Below are positions 1-10,570 of a DNA stretch of 64,000 bases, piece after piece (positions within the stretch are counted from its first letter, which is position 1; every line of letters starts with the position of its first letter). This DNA is from Apricaphanius iberus (Eukaryota > Chordata > Actinopteri > Cyprinodontiformes > Aphaniidae), in the NCBI GenBank assembly GCA_028564705.1, contig JAPXFQ010002706.1, positions 186,001-250,000 of the forward strand. Reading direction: 5' to 3'. The position numbers and the translations under genes were made by a program. Below the pieces are notes generated by a model. The model made no database searches. It worked only from the letters and a program-made list of their open reading frames with translations, and was not told the origin of the DNA.

Positions 1-644
1 AGAGGACTCTGGACTTTGTGGACTGGTGCCAGCAGAACCACCTGCTGATCAACGCTGGAAAAACCAAGGAGTTGGTGGTGGACTTCCGGAGACACAGACC
101 CAGCACACTGACACCAGTGAACATCCAGGGAGTGGACATTGAGATAGTGGACTCTTATAGGTACCTGGGTGTTCACCTAAACAATAAACTGGACTGGAGC
201 CACAACACTGATGCTCTTTACAGGAAGGGTCAGAGCAGACTCTACCTGCTGAGGAGGCTGAGGTCATTTGGAGTCCAGGGAGCGCTGTTAAGGACCTTCT
301 ATGACTCTGTGGTGGCCTCCGTCATTTTTTACAGTACTGTATGTTGGAGCAGCAGTTTATTGACAGCTGAGAGGAAGAGGTTGGATAAACTCATCAGGAA
401 GGACAGCTCTGTTCTAGGATGCAGCCTGGATCCAGTGCAGGTGGTGGGAGACAGAAGGACTCTGGCTAAAATAACATCTCTGATGGACAGAGTCTCCCAC
501 CCCATGTATGGAAATGTTGCTGAACTGCAGAGCTCCTTCAGTGACAGACTGCTGCATCCTAGATGCACAAGGGAGCGTTTCCGCAGGTCCTTCCTCCCTG
601 CAGCTGTCAGACTGTACAACCAAAACTGCTCCCAACAAATATAA
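1..644 (+). pseudogene. LINE reverse transcriptase, C-terminal part (L2/CR1-like), open at left edge
   Basis: The frame is open from the first bases and ends at a TAA near 642, so the 5' part lies outside the window. It contains the stretch after the catalytic YADD box: KTKELVVDFRR, then YRYLGVHLNNKLDW, KGQSRLYLLRRLRSFG and a C-terminal RSFLPAAVRLYN. These are the thumb and tail region of the very common fish LINE reverse transcriptase of the jockey superfamily. No stop interrupts the 208 codons visible. A second copy of the same family is at 39060-40345 and shares the KGQSRLYLLR block. The family is recognised by eye; the exact clade (L2, CR1 or Rex1) is not settled. Confidence 0.85.
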
Positions 645-900
645 ATATTTTACACCTGCACTGTATCTTACATTTGCACTAAACAACCACACCGATATAA
701 TTTGCACATTATTTTCACCTGATGTACATATTCTTATTCTGTGTTGATGTACATATTATGTGTATTATTGTATTTTTTTTGTATATGTTTTTCTCTTCCG
801 TTACATATGTTGTATATTTGTTGTTTCTTTGGCTGCTGTTTACGACCGAATTTCCCCTGATGGGACTATTAAAGGATTATTCTATTATATTCTATTCTTC
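645..900 (+). mobile_element. 3' UTR and tail of the LINE at 1-644
   Basis: Non-coding T-rich sequence follows the stop and ends with AATTTCCCCTGATGGGACTA, TTAAAGGATTATTC and an ATTCT-type short tail near 880-897. This is the usual 3' terminus of this fish LINE family. Retroviral integrase sequence begins directly after the tail, so the LINE appears to have inserted into the ERV that continues to the right. Confidence 0.7.
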
Positions 901-2057
901 TGAGGTAAAAGCATGGACAAAGGCAGGACGTTTCAAAGATGAAGGTGGGTGGGTTTCTGTAGAAAAGAAGCTGTGTCTGCCTAACCATTTTTTCCCAGTT
1001 TTTGCTAAACTCAGTCATTGGCGGCATCACTGTTCCAAAACTGAAATGTTTGATCTTGTTGCAACACATTGGTTCACAAAAGGATCCACATCTTTTGCTG
1101 AGAAATATTGTCATTCTTGCATGGTTTGTGCTACGCACAATGCAGGTCGAGCAGTGTCCACTTAACTTCCTGATCATCCGGCTCCACGGAGACCTTTTGA
1201 ACATCTGATGATGGACTTCATCGAACTTGAACCTGCTGAAGGTAAAAAATATTGTTTGGTGATTGTTGACATGTTTTCCAAATGGACAGAAGCGTTCCCC
1301 TCAAAACGTTGCTGACACTGCTGCGGTGGTGAAAGCTTTGCTGGGAGACGTTCTTCCAAGATGCGGAATTCCTGACAGGATTTCCAGTGATAATGGCAGA
1401 CAATTTGTGGGCAAGGCTCTTGAAAAGATTGGTGAGTTTTTGGGTGTGAAATTATTCACACATTGTGCATACCACCCGCAGTCAGGCAGGGTGGTAGAAC
1501 GAGAAAATGGCATGCTAAAAGCCAAGCTTGCTAAGTGTTGTAAGGAAACAGGACTGTCTTGGGTCAAAGCTTTGCCTTTGGCTTTGTTTTACATGAGGAT
1601 GAGAAAAAGAGCCAAAAACAGCCTGAGTCCTTTTGAGGTTCTTTTTGGTAGACCTGGTGCAGTAGGGTTAAACCCACTTGCAATGTCGCATCTCTCTATA
1701 GACCTCTGTGAGGATGCTATGATTTCTTACTGTCAGAATCTCTCTAAGACTCTTGCACAGGTGCACCAGCAGGTGAAGGCCGCCCTGCCAAAAGCAGCTG
1801 CGGGACCACTTCATCCAATCAGACCCGGAGACTGGGTTCTGATTAAAGAGCTGAGGAGACGACATTGGAGACAGCGAAGATGGCAAGGGCCTTTTGAAGT
1901 GTTGCTTGTGACCTACACTGCTGTGAAAGTCGCTGAGAGAGCAACTTGGGTGCACGCCAGTCATTGCAAGAGAGTGACAGGACCAATTCTGGACAGACCT
2001 ACTACTGAAGCAGAAGCAGAAAACCTGAGAGAAGTAGACTCTGAAACAAACACTTGA
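901..2057 (+). pseudogene. pol: ERV-1 pol: integrase, frameshifted
   Basis: Three frames together give a retroviral integrase. Residues encoded at about 985-1160 carry a His-His-Cys-Cys zinc domain ending in KYCHSCMVCATHN. The region around 1205-1290 has the first catalytic Asp (MMDFIELEP) and the following VIVDMFSKWTEAF block. The 1263-2057 frame has the second Asp (ISSDNGRQFVG), the Glu region (HPQSGRVVERENG) and a C-terminal basic domain (GPFEVLLVTYTAVKV). Frame changes lie near 1162 and 1300. Protease, reverse transcriptase and RNase H are not present; they would lie to the left, beyond the LINE insertion. The protein would have joined viral DNA to host DNA; this copy cannot encode it intact. 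Confidence 0.85.
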
Positions 2058-2277
2058 CTTTCATAGCTGTGCTAACATTCATCTAATCATCACACATGAA
2101 GAAATTGAGAAAATGACACATTCTTCAAAGCTCTGGGGATCCAGAGCAAAAAATACTGAGACCTTTATATTGTTTGTGTTTTGTTTCTTGTTAGGGGGCA
2201 TCGTTTGGACTCTGCATCAGGGCCGAGAGACCGTCTGGGTTGGACTTCATCTGAGATCTGAACCATGATTCATCTGA

Positions 2278-2619
2278 ATGTCTTACAAGAGAGCTGGGTT
2301 CGAGGAAATTTGTGGTAATTATTCTGCCAGATCAGTTACTAATAAGCCTTGTGTTGTTTGCATGGGTACAGCACTTCCCAAGTATTATGTTCCTATACCA
2401 TTCGAGGAGCTGTTAGATCAATGTGCAAGTTACTGTGAGACCCCAGGTAGTTTTCCTGATCAGTGGGATACCGTACAAGCGCCCAGAATTAATTTCACCC
2501 TTAAAGGTAGAAAGTGCAGTATTTGTGCCTCTCAATGTATTTTAGCGGTAACAGCAGGCTTGGATAAGAACTGGGCGGAACATTGTAGTTTGGAAAAATC
2601 TGTTGAGGCTCCTGGGTAA
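2278..2619 (+). pseudogene. env: ERV-1 env surface-subunit remnant
   Basis: A 113-codon ORF rich in Cys (12 residues) lies between the integrase stop and the transmembrane-subunit ORF, the normal place for env SU. It is far shorter than a full surface subunit and has no clear signal peptide at its start, so the 5' part of env is probably deleted. It ends in TAA at 2617. Assignment rests on position and Cys content, not on a diagnostic motif. Confidence 0.5.
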
Positions 2620-2689
2620 ATTGACCTCTTACAACCGGCACCAGATTCATTTTATGCTTGTTTTAATGTGACAAGATCAGGACAGCAGG

Positions 2690-3222
2690 TTGACATGGGT
2701 GAGTTTTCAGGAAAGTGTTCAAAAATATTTAATCTTAATGACAAAGAGGATTCTTTTTCTGAGTGTTGGAAGCCTGACAAGCTGGGAGAAGCGGATGGCC
2801 ATTGACATGTTGGCTGCAGCAAATGGAGGAGTTTGTGCTATGTTGGGAGGAAAATGTTGTACTTACATCCCGGGGACTCTAATGGTAGTATTACCAGAGC
2901 CTTGGAAGGCCTGAAAGAGAACCTTGCTAAAAATGCTGGAGTTAACACTGATCTGACTGGTTGGTTAGATTCTGTTTTTGGTAAATGGAAATCTCTAGCT
3001 ATTTTCATTTTTGGGACTTTGGTTACTGCCTTAGCAATTTTTGCAGCGTGTGGGTGTTGTATCATTCCTTGTGTCAGAGGTCTGGAAGTTAGTGTGTTTG
3101 AGAAAGCTTTTACACATCAAATGATGGCAAAATCTTTGACTGATCAGACAGGCGCCCTGGGACCTGATGCAGACTCAATCCGACGAGATGGAGATGAAAA
3201 AGAAGAACTGTTTTGGAGATGA
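2690..3222 (+). pseudogene. env: ERV-1 env transmembrane subunit, frameshifted
   Basis: Two overlapping frames (2690-2914 and 2833-3222) give a class I retroviral TM subunit. The first has MAIDMLAAANGGVCAMLGGK followed by two Cys, a CX6CC motif after an immunosuppressive-domain-like stretch. The second has LTGWLDSVFGKWKSLAIFIF, a hydrophobic membrane anchor (about IFGTLVTALAIFAACGCCII), then a Cys-rich boundary and a cytoplasmic tail ending at 3220. A frame change in the 2833-2914 overlap breaks the gene. The same arrangement, FGKWK before the anchor and CGCC after it, occurs in the minus-strand provirus at 14715-15602, so the two retroviruses are related. Confidence 0.8.
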
Positions 3223-3607
3223 AATAGGTATGGAATTGCTGAATGACCTCAAGTTATATAATTAATGAGTTTACAGGTGTATGACGACTTCCTTTAAATC
3301 ACTTTGTGAATTAGGTTGTCTGATGTTTTTCCCAGTAACTAATTTTACCTTATGTTTGATTTGATTTTTCATTCCATTTCTTATTTTTTTTTCCTTTCAT
3401 TATTCTTCATTTAATCATTTTCTTTTACATTTTTATTACATTTTTCAGTTTTATTTTATGTATTTATTTTTATTCATTTATTATTCCATTTCATTAATTC
3501 AAATCAAGTTCATGTATAGTAATTTTGTTTTTGTTTTTGTCGTTTATTCAGTTAAGTTTTGATATTTGTTTTGTTGTTTAGATTTTCATACTTGTTAGTT
3601 AAGAATG

Positions 3608-3618
3608 AAAAAGGGGGA
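3608..3618 (+). promoter_or_regulatory. Polypurine tract of ERV-1
   Basis: AAAAAGGGGGA sits downstream of env and is followed at once by TGATAG, as expected for the plus-strand primer and the first bases of a 3' LTR. Confidence 0.65.
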
Positions 3619-3839
3619 TGATAGATTTTTAGATTTCTTTACATAACCCTTTTTGTTTTTGTTTGATTACAGAATTTTAGACTTCTAGGTTTTTAGTTTT
3701 TTGATTTATGAACATGTCTAATCATTAGAATAATTATTGAACATACTATTTTTGTTGTTTTATATTATTATGGTATGGTTGATTACTACTGATTTGTTCT
3801 TTTTTTATAACCTCTTATGCTGCATTCAGACCATCGGAG

Positions 3840-4759
3840 TTCGAATCTCCTACCAGGATACCAACTACAGGCGCTCTATTCCTCCTGAGGAGCGCCTGTC
3901 CATCTGTCTTCGGTAAGTGTTATTTCGGATTTTTTAAATCTGCATTTGCTAAACTACTAACCCAGGATTTTCTCTGGAGGGAAATAGATACAAAAATAGA
4001 ACAGGGTTAGCAGAAGATTATTCGCGCTCTCATCTCCTGTTTAAATTATTCACATATAAGTAAACTCCCGAGCAGATTTTTGAAATCGGTATTACATTAT
4101 GTGCTTGCATACACTATGCATATTATAAAAATTCTACTGTGAAATCCACTCTGCAGATTTCTTTTTTCCCCGTCAGTTTATATTGTAGTTGTAGAAAAGA
4201 ACCAGTACTAAGCTACAGAAAAACAGTAGAACAATGATTCCACATAAATATTTTTGATATTAAAATGGAAAATAATCTGTGGCCCACATTTAATTTTAAT
4301 TTTAATATTTTTTTGGTTCTGTACGTGCAGATTTCTTGCTACAGGTGACTCCTACAGATCCATCACCAGCAGCTTCAGAGTGGGCATTTCCACTGTCTCC
4401 ACCATCATCCCTGATGTGGTGGCTGCCATCTGGGACGGTTTAGTGGAGGAGTTCATGGCTGTGCCCGGAGAAGAGGAGTGGAGGTCCATTGCGGAGGAGT
4501 TTGAGGAGCATTGGAACTACCCTCTGTGCTGTGGTGCGATCGATGGGAAGCATGTGAGCCTGAAGGCACCCCCCACCTCTGGATCTTTATTCTTCAATTA
4601 CAAGGGGCACCATTCCATCGTGCTCCTTGCTGTGGTGGATGCCAAATACAGGTTCAGGGTCATAGATGTTGGAGGATATGGCAGAACCAGTGATAGAGGG
4701 ATATTGGCCAACTCTGCCTTTGGTCTGGCTCTACATGATGGTTCTCTTTTTTTATCCTT
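3840..4759 (+). pseudogene. Harbinger-1 transposase (HARBI1-like), two exons, both ends missing
   Basis: Exon 1 (about 3840-3912) encodes DTNYRRSIPPEERLSICLR and ends at a GTAAGT donor. Exon 2 starts at 4331 after a GTGCAG acceptor and continues in frame with FLATGDSYRSI, then an HTH-like stretch, then the catalytic core: first Asp in CGAIDGKHVSLKAP and second Asp in LLAVVDAKYRFRVID. Homology stops near 4745 (LALHDGS), before the third acidic residue. The N-terminal exons are also missing: coding sequence begins only about 20 bp inside the left terminal repeat, so a deletion joined the end of the element to exon 1. The product would have cut and pasted the element; this copy cannot. Confidence 0.85.
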
Positions 4760-5843
4760 AACCAAGAAAGTTTTCAAAAAAGTAATTACAGAAAATTTAG
4801 AACCAGCAATTATAATATTGAAGACCAAAGAAGATAATCAATTTTGATTACAAAATATATTTAATTGAAAAATTTTTATATATATATAATGAACATGAAT
4901 GTAAAGGAACTTGATTGGATGAAGTGCGGTGGAAAAGAGAGAGGGACACAGAAAGGAGTCTGATTCCTCTCCTGAAAGATATGCCACCTTCACTGAGTAA
5001 AAACTACTCTGTAGGCTCAAATGGTTCCAAATTTAACAGAACAGTGCTGTTTTCATGTAATAATTTATGGATTTGAAATTTTACTGTCTCTTTGGAATGA
5101 GGTGGAATATTTTCAGGAGAGGAAGCAGAGAGAGAAGGAAGATCTCATCGGGATCCTGGATCCCAGGAGCGGGAGGATCCTGTCTGACGTTCAGCGCTTC
5201 CATCGTCTCCCGCTAGAAGTCCGATGGCTCGGTGTACAGCTGCGGCCTCTGCCTCGCCCTCTTCCTGACCGGGCCCTCAAAAAATACAGGGCAATGAGAA
5301 TGTTGCTAGATTAGATTAAGAGGGTTTCACCAAAGACGTGTTGTTTCTGAAAAATAGGCAAAAAGAATTCTATGTATGTGCAATTTATTAACAAGTTTTT
5401 CACAGATATTTGGTACTAAATGAAAAATACACATAACAATTATTGATTTGCGTATTTAATTTGTTAATGCTTTTTTTCTGGGAACCTAAAAAGATTTATA
5501 AAATGTTCAGTTCCAAAATGTCATACACACCTGCAGGTCTAGTTACAGAGGCAGGAACAGAGTGGCCAGATGACTGTGTAGGACCAGGGTGGGCAGAGGC
5601 AGCAGCAGCAGAAGCAGGAACAGGATGGGCAGAGGAATCAGCAGAAGGGCCCGGCTGCTCTGAATAACCTGTCGCTGCAAGATCTGGTGATTCTGATTCC
5701 GGAGGGAATCCGGGATCAGGCTCCATGTCAGCTGGTTCTGTCATGGGAGAGATTAAAATTATTTCCGTGCTGCCAGTTGGCTTTGTGCTAAACTGCTGCT
5801 GTAGTCAAGGATATAAATAATAAAAATAAGTAATATCCAAACA
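4760..5843. other. Interior of Harbinger-1 with no clear gene
   Basis: AT-rich sequence between the two Harbinger genes. A short plus-strand reading frame at 5021-5314 (FQERKQREKEDLIGILDPRS) has no motif I recognise. On the minus strand, 5496-5744 is rich in Ala, Pro and Ser and may be the C-terminal tail of the MADF protein. Confidence 0.4.
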
Positions 5844-5918
5844 TCTATGACAGAAATTGGCAGACAAACGTAGTGGACCTCCTCTTGTTAATTCTGCCGG
5901 TGTGTGTGCATTTGCTCT

Positions 5919-6441
5919 TCAAAACCACAAACCTTCTGGCTCTGAAAGCCCTGCTGCTGCTTCTTCTGCCTCTGTGTGGTCGTACCCGACCGCCTGCTCT
6001 TCCTCGAAGCTCATGTTGCTGGAAGATGGTCTGGGCGCGAATAATGGCTCGAGGAAGGACAGGACGGACAGGTACTTCCACTTCTTCTCTGTCCCAGCTT
6101 CTGAACCGCTCTTCCTTCTCTCGTTTTCCTTTCTGCTCTCCTTTGCATATCTATCCCTCAGACTCCAGCGCTTTTTGCACACTTCCCCTGATTAAACAAA
6201 GGCAAACTAGTAGGGGCCGGACATTTTTGAATCTGCTCATGACTGTCTTTCGTTAGTTAACGACACGGGCAATAACTACGTTGAGAAAAGATTTGGTAAC
6301 TTACCCGACACCCCGATCTCTTCAGCGATCATCATCCAACCAAATTCCTTTACATTCCTGTCTCTATACAAAGATTAGGACGGATCATACAGTTCTCTGC
6401 GATTGCAGACGGCCACGATCAGCTTATCTTCTATTGTTGAA
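5919..6441 (-). pseudogene. Harbinger-1 MADF-domain (Myb/SANT-like) protein, two exons, one stop
   Basis: Reading leftward, exon 1 (about 6441-6305) encodes EDKLIVAVCNRRELYD, then an in-frame TAA, then GWMMIAEEIGVSG, and ends at a GTAAGT donor. Exon 2 begins at 6187 after a CAG acceptor with KVCKKRWSLRDRYAKESRKE and goes on to WKYLSVLSFLEPLF. This is the MADF pattern: acidic N-terminal helix, Trp-Ile-Ala-Glu block, then a basic KKRW-RDRY helix. In Harbinger elements this second protein helps the transposase enter the nucleus and bind the ends. The stop in exon 1 makes this copy a pseudogene. Confidence 0.75.
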
Positions 6442-7297
6442 AATGTTTTATCCCGCTTCATTCAAGATACGTCTATGGTGACATCACTACAGTGAGACGC
6501 TCTGATTGGTTGCCGCACTGCGTTAAATGCGTTGGGTCCGTCAAAAGCTCAGCTTGCTGAACTGTGACGCATGCGTTGGTACGTTGCCGTATGAAACGCA
6601 AGCGTCGGTGACGGAGCCAACTTACTCAACGCAACGCAGAGCCCTTGGCGGACCTCTGACATACTCCACCATAGACTTTACATGTAATCTTACCGCAGCT
6701 GACGCTGACGTATGGGGCGGTGTGAATGTAGCATTAAAGGGTCACTGTGGTGCTGAGCAAAGAGTGACTGATCTTGATTTTGAGGTTCACGTTGTGGATG
6801 GCTGACTCATTTAAGGGAAGAGTACATGTTTCAATTTGTATTGAGAATTTTTGGATTTTTGTTGTGTACTGGATTGATACTGCCTAACATTGTGCCCCTT
6901 TTCTTTGTTTTGCAGTTACGTTTATGCATCCTGACTAATGAGGAACTTAACAAGAGCTCCACCTATGGGGCTGGGGCCGTCTCAAACTCTTTGCCTGCCG
7001 AGTCGTGAAGAGAAACAACAAATTACACGACCCTAGGATGAAGGTTTCATATCTTAGGCCACCAGCAGGTTTTTTTGTTTGAGATGTTTCGTGGTTCAGA
7101 TAATGTCATTAAGATGGATGCTTAGACTAGATAATTTTGTGTTATGATTTAACCCAAGCTATTGCCATTGTTTTGTATTTGCCAAGATTCACTTACTCCC
7201 AGCTAAAGAGGCAGGTGCCTTCATCCTGAGAAATTCCCACCTTGAGACAAGAGTTTTGTCTTAAGAAAAGATAGAGGCAAGGTTGCAGTTCTATATA

Positions 7298-8881
7298 CAC
7301 TCAACAAAAATATAAACACAACACCTTTGTTTCTGCTCCCATTTTTCATGAGATGGAGTTAAAGATCCAGACACACAGTATTACCATTTCTCTCAAACAT
7401 TGTTCACAAATCAGTATAAATGTGTGATAGTGAGCACTTCTGCTTTGCTGAGATAATCCATCCCACCTCACAGGTGTGCCACATCAAGATGCTGATCTGA
7501 CATCATGATTAGTACACAGGTGTACCTTATACTGCCCACAATAAAAGGCCACCCTGGAATGTGCAGTTTTTTGCTTTATTGGGGGTCTGGGGACTCAGAA
7601 CCGGTCAGTATCTGGTGTGACCACCATTTGCCTCCTGCAGTGCAACACATCTTCGTCGGATAGAATTTATCAGATTGTCAATTGTGGTCTGTGGAATGTT
7701 GGTCCACTCCTCTTCAATGGCTGTGCGAAGTTGTTGGATATTAGTGAGAACTGGTACACGCTGTCGTATACGCCGGTCAAGCACATCCCAAACATGCTCA
7801 ATGGGTGACATGTCCAGTGAGTATGCTGGCCATGCAAGAACTGGGACATTTTCAGGTTCCAAGAATTGTGTACATATCTCTGCAACATTGGGCCGTGCGT
7901 TATCTTGCTGAAACATGAGGTGATGTTCATGGATGTATGGCACAAAAATGCGCCTCAGGATCTCATCACTGTATCTCTGTGCATTCAAAATGCCATCAAT
8001 AAAATGCAGCTGTGTTCTTCGTCCATAACAGATGCCTGCCCATACCATAACCCCACCACCACCATGGGCCACTCGATCCACAAAATTGACATCAGCAAAG
8101 CACTCACCCACACGACGTCACACACGCTGTCTGCAATCTGCCCTGAATAATGTAAACCGAGATTCATCCGTGAAGAGAACACCTCTCCGACGTGCCAGAC
8201 GCCATCGAATGTGAGCATTTGCCCACTGAAGTCTGTTACAGTGACGAGCTGGAGTCAGGTCAAGACCCCGATGAGGACAACGAGCATGCAATTGAGCTTT
8301 CCGGAGACGTTTCTGACAGTTTGTGCAGAAATGGTTTGGTTATGCAAACCAATTGTTTCAGCAGCTGTCTGAGTGGCAGGTCTCAGACGATCTTGGAGGT
8401 GAACATGCTCGATGTGGAGGTCCTGGGCTGGTGTGGTGGTTACACGTGGTCTGCGGTTGTGAGGCCAGTTGGATGTATTGCCATAATCACTGAAATGCCT
8501 TTGGAGACGGCTTATGATGGAGAAATGAACATTCAATGCCCGAGCAACAGATCTGGTTGACATTCCTGCTGTCAGCATGCCAGTTGCACGCTCCCTCAAT
8601 GATTGTGGCATTTGGTGGCCTTTTATTGTGGGCAGTATAAGGTGCACCTGTGCACTAATCATGATTTCAGATCAGCATCATGATGTGGCACACCTGTTGG
8701 GTGGGATGGATTATCTAAGCAAAGCAGAAGTGCTCACTATCACACATTTAGACGGATTTGTGAACAATGTTTGAGAGAAATGGTAATATTGTGTATCTGG
8801 AATGAATTTTAGATCTTTAAATCCATCTCATGAAAAATGGGAGCAGAGACAAAGGTGTTGTGTTTATATTTTTGTTGAGTG
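7298..8881. mobile_element. Tc1-A: complete Tc1/mariner element with TA duplication
   Basis: The left end starts CACTCAACAAAAATATAAAC and the right end is its reverse complement; the inverted match runs for about 60 bp through CTCCCATTTTTCATGAGAT. TA flanks both ends (7296-7297 and 8882-8883). Length is 1584 bp, normal for Tc1. It carries a minus-strand transposase with only two disabling changes, so it is a fairly young insertion compared with its surroundings. Confidence 0.95.
7605..8662 (-). pseudogene. Tc1-A transposase, DD34E, one frameshift and one stop
   Basis: The N-terminal part (8662-about 8312) has the paired-like helix-turn-helix region: QSLRERATGMLTAGMSTRSV and VARALNVHFSIISRLQRHF. 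A single-base frame change lies near 8312. The following frame contains VLFTDESRF (first catalytic Asp), then an in-frame TGA near 8114, then the open part 8111-7605 with GGGGVMVWAGI, the second Asp in FQQDNARPN and the Glu in SPIEHVWD. Thirty-four residues separate Asp and Glu, the DD34E spacing of Tc1. It would excise and insert the element at TA sites. Both lesions are simple, so other copies in the genome may be intact. Confidence 0.92.
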
Positions 8882-8967
8882 TAAATATTGTTTTCATTTT
8901 AGCTGGGACGAGGTAGCATTCAGCATTCACTGTGTTCTGTACTGTTCTTCTGTATGATCGATTGAAC

Positions 8968-9037
8968 TTTTATTAAAAAGTGTAAAATACCAAACTTGTC
9001 CTTAAAATAAAAGAGTGCTACATTCTCAGTGTGAATG
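8968..9037. repeat. Local direct repeat, copy 1
   Basis: The stretch from AGTGTAAAATACCAAACTTG through CATTCTCAGTGTG recurs at 10463-10525 in the same orientation with very few differences. It lies just right of the ERV-1 LTR remnant; the second copy sits in an intron of the degraded minus-strand gene. Confidence 0.8.
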
Positions 9038-9639
9038 TACTAGTTAATATTAATCAAATTAAGTGACTATTTTTACTATTCTATTAAATAATTCAATATT
9101 TTCCTAAACAAATATTTTGCAGCTTAAAGGACACTTTAATTTCACAGTTGAAATGGCATAGATATATTTAAAATATCTACATAACATAACCACAAAAACA
9201 TGGCCATAGAACTTCTTGCTAGAAAATTTAGAAACCGTGCATATTTACATATACACGGAGTCCATATATCAAGGGAGTTCAGAGACTGTTGTAAAACTCA
9301 AAAATAAATCAGTATAGAATTTTAAAAATTAAATGTGGAATAACAAAGCACCAACTGACTTTAGGACTGATATTCCAGCATACAAAGGAATATGTTAAAA
9401 GTTGACATTCCCTATTAAATTCTGTAATTCCATCAATTGGACTCTATTACAAACAAGTTTCAACCAGTCATATAGCTGGCCTTGGCATGAACAAAAAACA
9501 AACAAAAATATCCTATTCAGAAACTCAGCATGACCTGTCCCCCTTCTTCTAATCATCTTTCAGAACAGTAAATAATACATACATCAACTCTGTCTATTAA
9601 CAGTTGCAATTACTACCTATGCGGATATTCTCAGGACGT
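9038..9639. other. AT-rich stretch with no feature seen
   Basis: No coding frame, terminal repeat or RNA gene is visible. It lies downstream of the degraded minus-strand gene. Confidence 0.4.
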
Positions 9640-9936
9640 TCATGACAGAAAAAAGTTATATAAAACTGAGCAACACTTGAAATCACTGTCAGAAAACTGA
9701 CACAAAATGCAAACAAATTGTTTGTGCTGGACAAAAGCACAAATAACACAGGCAAGTTTCTTATGGAGAGACTGGACATTTGCTGACATTCTCAGGTGAT
9801 CAGAAAAAAACAGAGCTTATATAAAACTGACCAAAACTTGAAATCTGTGTCAGAAGCACTGACAAAATCTAAACAGATGTTTTGTGCTGGACAAAAGCAC
9901 AAACACCACTGGCACACTCAAGCTAAAAGTTTCTTG
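9640..9936 (-). repeat. Two tandem copies of a ~130-bp repeat at the 3' end of the zinc-finger/PB1 gene
   Basis: 9640-9765 and 9800-9936 share the order: AT-rich AAAACTGA block, ACTTGAAATC, CTGTCAGAA, a TGTGCTGGACAAAAGCACAAA block and a ...AAGTTTCTT end. A third copy sits at 13552-13685, directly upstream of the start of the same gene. On the minus strand the repeat includes the last codons and stop of the terminal exon. Confidence 0.8.
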
Positions 9937-10157
9937 TGGAGAGACTGGACCTTTCGTGACATTTTTAGGATGTCAAGCTCAAGAAACAGCTTCTGAAACA
10001 CTTCAAACGTATATTTCAGTTTCAGTGGGTAACTTAATTTGACGGCATAGATGATACCCATTAGCAGGAGGCATTTGTCAGACTTCCACGGTCCTCCAGA
10101 ACTTCTGTCCCCTCAATGATGACTGGCATGTTCACGGGATCTTGGTTTTCCTGTGCC
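9918..10157 (-). pseudogene. Terminal exon of the zinc-finger/PB1 gene, frameshifted
   Basis: Minus-strand translation gives VIHPNVAQENQDPVNMPVII and [15 protein letters not shown], then a frame change near 10060, then [20 protein letters not shown] and [20 protein letters not shown], ending in a TGA at 9918-9920. This resembles the C-terminal end of a large family of uncharacterised fish proteins, some annotated as SAMD3-like; that link is from memory of the pattern and needs a search. It lies downstream of, and in line with, the PB1-like exon at 10571-10930, and I treat it as the last exon of the same transcription unit. Confidence 0.5.
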
Positions 10158-10462
10158 ACATTGGGATGGATGACGATGAAACAAACAAACCACTATTAGA
10201 AATAACTAAGAATAGTTTCCAAGTAAAAGAAAATGTTAAGAGAAAAAACGTTGAAAATAAAAACAAAGACGTATACTCAATTTAGTATACTCAAATCAAA
10301 CAAATCAGATGGCACTTTTCATACGCAAAGTTAGAGAACACGCTTCACAGAGGCTGACCCTGAGAACTAATCCCAGAAACCGAAAAAGCTCTGGCCAGCA
10401 ACATCTGTCCAAAGTTCAATCAAAATCGTTCGATTTCATCATAAACAATCTGAAAACAGGGT

Positions 10463-10525
10463 TTTAAGTGTAAAATACCAAACTTGTCCTTAAAATAAAA
10501 GAGTGATACATTCTCAGTGTGTATG
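10463..10525. repeat. Local direct repeat, copy 2
   Basis: Matches 8968-9037 nearly base for base from AGTGTAAAATACC to TTCTCAGTGTG. Here it falls in the intron between the PB1-like exon and the terminal exon. Confidence 0.8.
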
Positions 10526-10570
10526 ATCTCATCATTAGATTATGTAATTAAAACAATTTGCAATTTTACC

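Larger units (their letters stand above)
3818..6733. mobile_element. Harbinger-1: PIF/Harbinger DNA transposon with 3-bp TSD TTA
   Basis: The left end reads TGCTGCATTCAGACC and the reverse complement of the right end reads TGCTACATTCACACC: 13 of 15 match. TTA lies directly outside both ends (3815-3817 and 6734-6736), the target duplication expected of PIF/Harbinger. The element carries the two genes typical of the superfamily: a DDE transposase on the plus strand (3840-4759) and a MADF-type DNA-binding protein on the minus strand (5919-6441). Both are broken. At 2916 bp it is near autonomous size but deleted at the start and end of the transposase gene. Confidence 0.9.
3619..8960 (+). mobile_element. 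ERV-1 3' LTR, split by Harbinger-1 and Tc1-A
   Basis: The LTR would begin at TGATAG (3619). Taking out Harbinger-1 (3818-6733) and Tc1-A (7298-8881), each with one target-site copy, joins 3619-3817, 6734-7297 and 8882-about 8960, giving roughly 850 bp of T-rich, non-coding sequence. The right end is not fixed: I could not find the partner LTR (outside the window) or a 4-bp target duplication. The parts from 6734 on are called LTR only because they fill the gap between clean transposon boundaries. Confidence 0.4.

Noticed and set aside
722..1165. A 147-codon ORF starting in the LINE tail
   Set aside because: Its first 60 codons are LINE 3' UTR read by chance; only the part from 901 on is real protein (integrase zinc domain).
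3835..3850. tRNA-like B box GTTCGAATCTC
   Set aside because: No A box, anticodon arm or acceptor pairing; it is coding sequence of the Harbinger exon.
7617..8560. Plus-strand ORFs in the Tc1 region
   Set aside because: Antisense shadows of the transposase.
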